From NCBI GenBank assembly GCA_003168295.1, contig PMST01000344.1, positions 7,414 through 13,410 on the forward strand: a DNA stretch of 5,997 nucleotides, read 5' to 3'. How positions within the stretch are numbered: position 1 is the first letter of the stretch; each line of letters starts with the position of its first letter. Of the stretch, positions 1-4,780 are shown in pieces. The stretch is from Actinomycetota bacterium. GTDB lineage: Bacteria; Actinomycetota; Actinomycetes; Streptosporangiales; Streptosporangiaceae. Both the position numbers and the translations under genes were made by a program. The notes below the pieces were generated by a model. That model saw nothing but the letters and a program-made list of their open reading frames with translations. It was not told the DNA's origin and made no database searches.

Positions 1-515
1 GTCGCGCCGTCGCCGAGCATGACCAGGGCGACCGTGTCCTCGCCCTTGATCGCCGCCGCGCGGGCCAGCCCGACGCCGTGCAGCGCATTGGTCGCCAGCG
101 GCGTGCACTGGGGCGCGACCCGATGCTGGTAAGGGTCGTAGCCGCTGTGCCAGTCTCCGCGCAGCAGAGTCAGCACCTGGACCGGGTCCACTCCCCGCGC
201 GGTCACCGCCATCGAATCGCGGTAGGTCGGAAACAGCCAGTCCTGGGCGCGCAGGGCCAGCACCGCGCCGATCTGGCACGCTTCCTGCCCGCGGGCTGAC
301 GGGTAGACCGCGAGCCGCCCTTGCTTGGTGAGCGCGGTCGCCTGGGTGTCAAACCGGCGGCCGAGCACCATCATCCGGTACAAGGCCAGCAGAACGTCGT
401 CACCGGGCAGGCCATGGTCATCGCCGGGGACCGCCCGGCCCGTCGGGTCCAGCAGCGTGACCGGACTCGCGGGAGGCAGAAGTAGCTCGGGCGTCATAGG
501 GACGGTCACGGTCAC
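1..515 (-). CDS. 2-oxo acid dehydrogenase E1 component, alpha subunit (pyruvate or branched-chain type), N-terminal part
   Basis: This is the N-terminal 171 residues of a thiamine-diphosphate-dependent E1 alpha subunit, which decarboxylates a 2-oxo acid and passes the acyl group to the lipoyl domain of E2. Family motifs seen: RMMVLGRRFD (about 47-56), the YPSARGQEA segment (71-79) corresponding to the usual GQEA region, FPTYRD (95-100, whose Tyr-Arg pair binds cofactor phosphate in this family), CTPLATNALHGVGLA (137-151), and the start of the diphosphate-binding motif, GDGA (168-171), at the left edge. The gene continues off the window; the family is usually about 360-400 residues. I chose the GTG at 515 because a GAGGAG lies 7 bases upstream; the in-frame ATG at 497 is 25 bases from it. 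Pyruvate (pdhA) and branched-chain (bkdA) forms cannot be told apart here. A divergent Lrp-type regulator favours the branched-chain type, because Lrp-like BkdR regulators control bkd operons. E1 beta and E2 would be expected beyond the left edge. Confidence 0.88.
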   Translation of the reverse strand, partial: MTVTVPMTPELLLPPASPVTLLDPTGRAVPGDDHGLPGDDVLLALYRMMVLGRRFDTQATALTKQGRLAVYPSARGQEACQIGAVLALRAQDWLFPTYRDSMAVTARGVDPVQVLTLLRGDWHSGYDPYQHRVAPQCTPLATNALHGVGLARAAAIKGEDTVALVMLGDGA

Positions 516-522
516 CACGTGG

Positions 523-528
523 CTCCTC
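523..528 (-). promoter_or_regulatory. Ribosome binding site of the E1 alpha gene
   Basis: GAGGAG on the minus strand, 7 bases before the GTG at 515. It decides the start in favour of 515 over the ATG at 497. Confidence 0.7.
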
Positions 529-575
529 AGCGTTAGTGCATCTGGCTCCGATCATGCGCCGTATTTAGCTATATG

Positions 576-600
576 TCCAGAATCCTCTGAGAACTCTGGA
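576..600. promoter_or_regulatory. 25-bp imperfect palindrome, candidate Lrp-type operator between divergent genes
   Basis: The arms are TCCAGA at 576-581 and TCTGGA at 595-600, centred on 588. Ten of the twelve base pairs around the central base are complementary. It sits in a markedly AT-rich stretch inside GC-rich DNA, between the divergent E1 alpha and Lrp/AsnC genes. Lrp/AsnC proteins usually bind imperfect palindromes next to their own gene. I infer that this is the site through which the regulator controls both promoters. The sequence does not match the E. coli Lrp consensus, so the assignment rests on position and symmetry. Confidence 0.55.
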
Positions 601-602
601 TA

Positions 603-622
603 TTACGGCTCATTTGCCGTAA
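603..622. promoter_or_regulatory. Second inverted repeat, TTACGGC-N6-GCCGTAA
   Basis: Perfect 7-bp arms at 603-609 and 616-622 are separated by six bases. The core GCCGTA appears a third time at 558-563, on the other side of the 25-bp palindrome. The repeat ends 12 bases before the regulator's ATG and overlaps its candidate -10 element, a position suited to autorepression. It could be a second regulator site or a site for a different protein. It is too close to the start and lacks a T-run, so it is not a terminator. Confidence 0.45.
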
Positions 623-625
623 AAT
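620..625 (+). promoter_or_regulatory. Candidate -10 element of the Lrp/AsnC gene (possible leaderless transcript)
   Basis: TAAAAT lies 9 bases before the ATG at 635. There is no Shine-Dalgarno sequence in the intervening bases, which fits a leaderless or nearly leaderless mRNA, common in actinomycetes. No good -35 element is visible at the usual distance. Confidence 0.35.
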
Positions 626-634
626 AATCGTCAA

Positions 635-1105
635 ATGGATCCCTCTGAACAAGTCGAAGCGGCCTCCGCTGGACAGGTTGTCGCGCTGGATCAGACCGAT
701 CACCGGATCCTGGCGGAGCTCAGGCAGGACGGCCGGCTGTCGATGCGGACCCTGGCCGAGCGGATCCATATCTCCCGGGCCGGGTGTTACGCGCGGGTCG
801 AGCGGCTTAGGCGCGAGAAGGTAATCACCGGGTTCACCGCGGTGATCGATCCGCGTCGTCTCGGGCCGTCCCTGTCGGCTCACATCTACCTGCGGATCAG
901 CCAGCACTCGTGGAAGGACGTCCGTGGCGAGCTGGCCCGCATCGCCGAGATCGAGCACGGTCAGCTGGTCACCGGAGAAAATGACATTGTGCTCTTTGTC
1001 CGCACTCGCGATGCCCAGAGCCTGCGGGCTCTCGTCCTGGACCGGCTGCAGACGATGGACGGAGTGCTGTCAACCCACACTGTCCTGGTCTTCGATGAGC
1101 TCTGA
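635..1105 (+). CDS. Lrp/AsnC family transcriptional regulator (BkdR-like position)
   Basis: This is a 156-residue protein of typical Lrp/AsnC size. Residues about 18-66 form the AsnC-type winged helix-turn-helix: LDQTDHRILAEL, then LAERIHISRAGCYARVERL, then EKVITGF, which is the family's exit from the DNA-binding domain. Residues about 80-153 form the RAM effector-binding and oligomerisation domain, with the family-like LVTGENDIVLFVRTRD (111-126). Members are DNA-binding octamers or dimers that sense amino acids or related metabolites. The gene is divergent from E1 alpha across 119 bases with two inverted repeats, so regulation of that operon and of itself is the best guess. The N-terminal 17 residues precede the conserved domain, and there is no other in-frame start between the ATG and the domain. 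No ribosome binding site precedes the ATG. The ligand cannot be deduced. The 3' end overlaps the convergent EAL/GGDEF gene by 36 bases. Confidence 0.93.
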   Translation: MDPSEQVEAASAGQVVALDQTDHRILAELRQDGRLSMRTLAERIHISRAGCYARVERLRREKVITGFTAVIDPRRLGPSLSAHIYLRISQHSWKDVRGELARIAEIEHGQLVTGENDIVLFVRTRDAQSLRALVLDRLQTMDGVLSTHTVLVFDEL

Positions 1106-3550
1106 GGGGGCTGAGGGGTCTGAGGGTTCCGGCCGGGCTCCCAACCGGTACCCGTCGAAGATGCGCCAGCACGCTCCCCCGGCTCGTTTGGCCTCATACA
1201 TGGCGAGATCGGCACGGGCCAGCAGGTCCGGGAGATCACCGCAGCCGGCTGATTCCGCCACACCGACACTGACCGTGAAACTGACCGGCATCCCATCGCT
1301 GCTGGTCACCCGGGTCGGCGGTCCGGTCAGCCGGGCCGCGAGCTGAGCCGCTCGCAGGCTGGTGGTCCCCGGAATCATGATGATGAACTCATCGCCGCCG
1401 TAGCGGCCGGCGATATCGTCCGGCCGCACCTGCTCGCGGCAGGACCGGGCCAGGTCGGCGAGCACCTGGTCGCCGGTGGCATGACCGTACAGGTCATTGA
1501 TCTGCTTGAAGTGATCGACGTCGATCATCAGCGCGACGAGAGGCTGGCCGAGCCGCTGCGTATGGGCGAAGGCACCGTCGGCCAGGTCCATAAAGTGGCG
1601 CCGGTTGTACAGGCCGGTCATCTCGTCCATCGAAGCGAGTTCCTGGTAACGGCTGGCCAGACGTCCGTTGTCCCGCAAGGCGGCGAACTGGCGCAGGCTG
1701 ACCAGGACCGTAAGCACGAACGCGCCAAGGAGGATGGCGCCCAGCGGATTGAAGGCGACGCTCCGCAGGCCCACCAGCATAAGCAGCAGGTAACTGCCTG
1801 CGACAGCCACATAAGGCAGGACGCTGGGACGCGTGGCAGGATGCCGCGGCGGGACGGCGAAATCTTCCCGGGGCTCGGCGCGTAGCTGGCAGCTGACTGC
1901 GATCCACATGATCGCCAGCGCCACGAACCAGAGGGAGTCGACAGGATCCCCGCCGAGATAGGTCGAGTGGACCGTGATGTAGTCATAGGTGACATCGGCC
2001 GCGATGAACACGACCATGCCGGTCGCGAAGATCCTCAGGGACACCAGGCTCGAGCGCGGTGCGCCTCGCCACAGCAGCGACAGCACCCCGAACAAGAGCA
2101 GCAGGTCGCCGACGGGATAAGCAAAGGTCACCAGGTCGGGCGGGTCGAAGTCGACGCGGGCCGACGCGACGGCCGGCCCGAGTGCCACGTACCAGATGAA
2201 CGTCGCTCCGCCGGCGAAGACCGTGCCCATGTCGAGCAGGAGGCGAATTCGCTCGGACCGCGTGCGGCGGCGGGAGGGGAAGCAGCGCAGCCCAGCGAAG
2301 GCGACGACGTAGAAGGCCAGGTATGCGGCGTCGGCCCAGGTTGGATAGGCCCTCTTGTGGAGTATGTTCTCGTAGCAGAACTGCAGCAGGTCACCCAGCA
2401 TGTAGACCCACAGCGCGGCAGAAAGCAGGCGCCACGCGCGGCACGTACGCGGGCCGAGATCCCGGCGCAACGACACCCGCCAGGCGCAGATGGCGGCGGC
2501 AGAGTTTATCGGGACGAAGGCCAGGTCTCCGATCAGGGCCTGGTGCGAAACACCGCCCCAGCGGAACACCTGCCAGAGTCCGTATCCGACCAGCATCGCC
2601 AGCACGGCGGTAAGCGTCCGGGTCCCGGCCTGGTCCACGGCGCGCCGGCCGGCTCGCATCAGTCGTCGACGAGTTCTGCCCGCCTGGCCGCCGGCGCCAT
2701 CCGGTGCGACCGCTTCAGTCCCTGACGGCGCGATCTGGCGCTCCAGCGCGCCTGGTCGCAGCGAAAGCTGGTCCTGCTCGGGCAGCCAGTCCGCGAAGGC
2801 ACCGGCGGACATGGGCCGGGCGAAGAGAAAGCCCTGGGCCAGGTCGCAACCGAGGGCATGCAGCTCGGACCGGACGGCCTCGGACTCGACCCCCTCGGCA
2901 ACGACCTTGACTCCGAGCTGGTGGGCGAGGTCAATGGTGGTCCGGACGATCATCCGGAAGCTCGCGATGGTGGCCATCGGCTTGACCAGGGACATGTCGA
3001 GCTTGAGCTCGTCGATGGGCCAGCCGCCGAGGCTCTCCAGCGAGGCGAAACCGGCACCGAAATCATCGAGGGCGACCCGCACGCCGGCCTCGGCGAGCTG
3101 ACCGAAGAAGGTGGCGCTCACCGCCGCGGTCCCGGTCTGCTCACTCACCTCGAGGGTAAGCATGCGGCCGGGCACGCCCTCGGTCCGCAGCAGCTCGACG
3201 ATGACGGCGGGAAATTCGGGGTCGGTCGCGCAATCGGGCCCGACATTGACCGAGACCGGCATGCTCCATCCCGCGGCGGCCCAGACCTGCTGCTGGGCGA
3301 GGGACAACCTCAGCATCAGGCGCGTGAGTTCCGCCATCAGTCCCAGCCGCTCGGCGCACTGGGTGAACACGGCGGGCGGCAGCGTGCCCAGTTCGGGGTG
3401 CTCCCATCGCGCGAGGCATTCCGCCGCCGCCACCCGGCCGGACGACAACTCGACCTCGGGCTGGAAGTAGGCCACGATCTGCCCGCTCGCCAGGGCAGCC
3501 GGAAATTCTGCTAGCAGCCTCGCCGCCACCTCTTCGGTTTCGACCGCCAC
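1070..3550 (-). CDS. Membrane-bound c-di-GMP phosphodiesterase/diguanylate cyclase with EAL-TM-GGDEF order
   Basis: This 826-residue protein should both break down and make cyclic di-GMP. EAL domain, about 12-255: ECLARWEHP (E44, with ECL in place of EAL), VNV (N102), EVSE (134-137), DDFGAGFASL (D162, D163), LKLD (K183), AEGVE (219-222) and QGF (Q239). All expected metal and catalytic residues are present. About ten hydrophobic segments follow, roughly 311-618. GGDEF domain, about 640-802: DVDHFKQIND (D677), an intact RYGGDEF (716-722), and an RxxD inhibitory site (RPDD, 709-712) five residues before GGDEF, suggesting product feedback. Family proteins normally run sensor-GGDEF-EAL, so the order here is reversed. 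I start at the GTG at 3550 because GAGGAG lies 10 bases upstream. An upstream in-frame TTG at 3604 would add 18 residues but has no ribosome site and lies upstream of the candidate -10. The membrane region may sense a signal, but its ligand is unknown. The 3' end overlaps the convergent Lrp gene. Confidence 0.93.
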   Translation of the reverse strand: MAVETEEVAARLLAEFPAALASGQIVAYFQPEVELSSGRVAAAECLARWEHPELGTLPPAVFTQCAERLGLMAELTRLMLRLSLAQQQVWAAAGWSMPVSVNVGPDCATDPEFPAVIVELLRTEGVPGRMLTLEVSEQTGTAAVSATFFGQLAEAGVRVALDDFGAGFASLESLGGWPIDELKLDMSLVKPMATIASFRMIVRTTIDLAHQLGVKVVAEGVESEAVRSELHALGCDLAQGFLFARPMSAGAFADWLPEQDQLSLRPGALERQIAPSGTEAVAPDGAGGQAGRTRRRLMRAGRRAVDQAGTRTLTAVLAMLVGYGLWQVFRWGGVSHQALIGDLAFVPINSAAAICAWRVSLRRDLGPRTCRAWRLLSAALWVYMLGDLLQFCYENILHKRAYPTWADAAYLAFYVVAFAGLRCFPSRRRTRSERIRLLLDMGTVFAGGATFIWYVALGPAVASARVDFDPPDLVTFAYPVGDLLLLFGVLSLLWRGAPRSSLVSLRIFATGMVVFIAADVTYDYITVHSTYLGGDPVDSLWFVALAIMWIAVSCQLRAEPREDFAVPPRHPATRPSVLPYVAVAGSYLLLMLVGLRSVAFNPLGAILLGAFVLTVLVSLRQFAALRDNGRLASRYQELASMDEMTGLYNRRHFMDLADGAFAHTQRLGQPLVALMIDVDHFKQINDLYGHATGDQVLADLARSCREQVRPDDIAGRYGGDEFIIMIPGTTSLRAAQLAARLTGPPTRVTSSDGMPVSFTVSVGVAESAGCGDLPDLLARADLAMYEAKRAGGACWRIFDGYRLGARPEPSDPSAPSELIEDQDSVG
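1102..1128. repeat. Three tandem 9-bp units (CTGAGGGNN)
   Basis: Units at 1102-1110, 1111-1119 and 1120-1128 share CTGAGGG. On the minus strand they encode the Pro/Ser-rich C-terminal tail of the EAL/GGDEF protein in 3-residue steps. The first unit also contains the stop codon of the Lrp gene. The tail probably arose by slippage; no function is apparent. Confidence 0.6.
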
Positions 3551-3560
3551 CCCTGCCGCT

Positions 3561-3566
3561 CTCCTC
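3561..3566 (-). promoter_or_regulatory. Ribosome binding site of the EAL/GGDEF gene
   Basis: GAGGAG on the minus strand, 10 bases before the GTG at 3550. It favours that start over the TTG at 3604. Confidence 0.5.
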
Positions 3567-3584
3567 GATGAAACTACTACGCCG

Positions 3585-3614
3585 CTTATACACACTGTAG
3601 TCAATCATCCACAA
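3585..3614 (-). promoter_or_regulatory. Candidate promoter of the EAL/GGDEF gene
   Basis: Reading the minus strand, a TTGTGG (3614 to 3609) stands 18 bases before TATAAG (3590 to 3585). Transcription would begin near 3578, giving a leader of about 28 bases before the GTG at 3550 that contains the GAGGAG. The -35 box matches the TTGACA consensus at only three positions. An 11-bp palindrome overlaps it. Confidence 0.35.
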
Positions 3615-3620
3615 TTTGTG
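3610..3620. repeat. 11-bp palindrome CACAATTTGTG at the candidate promoter
   Basis: Perfect 5-bp arms flank one central base, overlapping the candidate -35 box of the EAL/GGDEF gene. It could be a small operator half of an unknown regulator, or chance in an AT-rich spot. Confidence 0.3.
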
Positions 3621-3649
3621 AGTAAGCGATCCGACCCGACAGCCCGATT

Positions 3650-3662
3650 CTCAGTAACTGAG
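3650..3662. repeat. 13-bp palindrome CTCAGTAACTGAG between the DUF59 and EAL/GGDEF genes
   Basis: Perfect 6-bp arms flank a single base, 20 bases past the DUF59 stop codon in its direction of transcription. As a hairpin it could form only about four pairs with a five-base loop, and no T-run follows on the minus strand. I therefore do not call it an intrinsic terminator. A short direct repeat CTGAGGCT (3658-3665 and 3676-3683) overlaps it. Confidence 0.3.
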
Positions 3663-3681
3663 GCTCATCACAACGCTGAGG

Positions 3682-4452
3682 CTAGATGGTGAAGCCGATG
3701 GCGTGCAGCTGTTCACGACCACTGTCGGTGATATCGGCCGGCCGCCAGGCTGGTATCCACTGCCAGTCGACGACAAACCCGTCGAGGTCGCCCAGCGGGG
3801 CGAGCTCGGTGCGGATCTGGTCCTCCATGATGCCGGTGAGGGGGCAGGCCGGCGACGTGAGGGTCATGGTGATGACGGCGGTTCTTTCCTCGACGGTCAC
3901 GGCCCGGACGAACCCGAGGTCGACGATGTTCACGCCCAGGTCGGGGTCGATCACCTCCGACAGCGCCTCGCGCACGGCGGCGGCGCGTGCGCCGTCCGGT
4001 CCGGCGGGGCTATCGGGCACCAGGGCAGCTGGCACCGGCGGGAGGGGGGCCGGATCGGGAGCGGGGGCCCCTGGCAGCAGGGGCGCGTCGGGGCGGGTGC
4101 TGGCATGCAGTCCGGCGGGCCGCAGGATGATCCGCACCCGGCAGGTCGGGCTGTGGATCCAGTCCGCGACGCCGTGGGCCTTGCGGCGCACCCGGATAAT
4201 GTCCTCCGTCGCCTGCACGCTGCCGTCGGCGACGACGAGCAGCGCCGGATCAAGGCCCGCGCCCTCGGCCTGGACGATGGCGCGGTCGAGCAGCCGGGCG
4301 ATTGGTTCGCAGGTGCGGCCGGGGCCGAAGCGCAGCCGGGCCCGGGCGGAGATAACGGGCTGGCCGGTGACGGCGCCGAGCGCCGTCCGGCCGTCACCCT
4401 CCGCGATCCGTAGCCGCGGTTCGTCGAGCTGCCAGTCGGCGGTGAGGGTCAA
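3682..4452 (-). CDS. MIP18/DUF59 (PaaD/SufT-like) metal-sulfur cluster assembly protein with extra N-terminal domain
   Basis: This 256-residue protein has three parts. Residues about 157-245 are a MIP18/DUF59 domain: VREALSEVIDPDLGVNIVDLGFV, TMTLTSPACPL with the conserved cysteine C203, and the IPAWRPADIT segment near the end. Such proteins assist iron-sulfur or metal-centre assembly; PaaD is the member found with the diiron phenylacetyl-CoA epoxidase. Residues about 112-155 are a Pro/Ala-rich linker. Residues 1-111 form a separate domain with C48 and C104 that I do not recognise; DUF59 proteins are commonly only about 100-170 residues. The start is a TTG overlapping the Rieske gene's stop codon (TTGA), with no other start codon nearby and no ribosome site, which implies translational coupling. 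It is the last gene of the monooxygenase operon seen here. I infer a role in loading the Rieske cluster or the hydroxylase diiron site. The fold assignment is firm; the client is not. Confidence 0.87.
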   Translation of the reverse strand: MTLTADWQLDEPRLRIAEGDGRTALGAVTGQPVISARARLRFGPGRTCEPIARLLDRAIVQAEGAGLDPALLVVADGSVQATEDIIRVRRKAHGVADWIHSPTCRVRIILRPAGLHASTRPDAPLLPGAPAPDPAPLPPVPAALVPDSPAGPDGARAAAVREALSEVIDPDLGVNIVDLGFVRAVTVEERTAVITMTLTSPACPLTGIMEDQIRTELAPLGDLDGFVVDWQWIPAWRPADITDSGREQLHAIGFTI

Positions 4453-4766
4453 CGGCCGATGTCCACGTAGATCGTGCCGTCGTCGCCGACCCGGCAGCCG
4501 AAGCTCTTCAGCTCCACGTTATCCGGGTTGATGCCGCAGCCGGTGGTGGCGTTGAACTCCCACAGGTGCTTGGCGCAGGTGAGCGTGTCCCCGTCCAGAT
4601 CACCTTCGTCCAGGGCCGAGGCCTGATGGGGGCACCGGTTGGAGTAGGCGCGGACCTGGCCGTCGATGTTGACCAGCAGCACGGCTTCGCCGTCGACCAG
4701 CACGGCGGTCATATCGCCTTCCCAGAGGTCATCGATGTTGATCGTGTCCCGCCACGGCGCGGTCAT
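4449..4766 (-). CDS. Rieske [2Fe-2S] ferredoxin of a soluble diiron monooxygenase (T4moC/IsoC type)
   Basis: This 105-residue protein carries electrons from the reductase to the diiron hydroxylase in the cytoplasm. The Rieske ligands are clear: C45-P-H47 and C64-A-K-H67, with 16 residues between the two pairs. Around them are NRCPHQ, TCAKHLWEF and GCGINPDNVEL, closely matching toluene 4-monooxygenase ferredoxin T4moC, whose ligands carry the same numbers. The short length and absence of other domains rule out a dioxygenase alpha subunit. I chose the ATG at 4766 because GGAG lies 6 bases upstream (4776-4773); the ATG at 4778, two bases after the beta-subunit stop, adds four residues (MEIA) and lacks a ribosome site. 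The stop overlaps the DUF59 start by four bases. It lies directly downstream of the beta subunit, not between gamma and effector as in tmo and iso operons. A nitrite reductase small subunit or NirD-like role is less likely given the neighbours. Confidence 0.92.
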   Translation of the reverse strand: MTAPWRDTINIDDLWEGDMTAVLVDGEAVLLVNIDGQVRAYSNRCPHQASALDEGDLDGDTLTCAKHLWEFNATTGCGINPDNVELKSFGCRVGDDGTIYVDIGR

Positions 4767-4772
4767 CGCGAT

Positions 4773-4776
4773 CTCC
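4773..4776 (-). promoter_or_regulatory. Ribosome binding site deciding the Rieske ferredoxin start
   Basis: GGAG on the minus strand, 6 bases before the ATG at 4766. It overlaps the alternative ATG at 4778, so that upstream ATG is probably not the main start. Confidence 0.45.
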
Positions 4777-4780
4777 ATGT

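Noticed and set aside
78..627. Two open frames on the plus strand opposite the E1 alpha gene
   Set aside because: The minus-strand frame carries the E1 alpha motifs continuously. The second frame also runs through the AT-rich regulatory region.
569..958. Open frame on the minus strand opposite the Lrp gene
   Set aside because: It would cover the operator region and the Lrp coding region, and shows no domain.
1967..2725. Open frame on the plus strand (252 codons)
   Set aside because: Antisense to the membrane region of the EAL/GGDEF gene, with low-complexity composition and no recognisable domain.
3551..3604. TTG start at 3604 for the EAL/GGDEF protein
   Set aside because: It lies upstream of the candidate -10 box and has no ribosome site. 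The GTG at 3550 has GAGGAG 10 bases upstream and begins closer to the EAL domain.
3650..3662. Palindrome as a rho-independent terminator for the monooxygenase operon
   Set aside because: One central base makes a usable hairpin of only about four pairs, and no T-run follows on the minus strand.
3686..4531. Long open frame on the plus strand (281 codons)
   Set aside because: It lies antisense to the DUF59 and Rieske genes, its translation is Arg/Ser/Pro-rich with no family motif, and it is explained by the high GC of the opposite strand's coding sequence.
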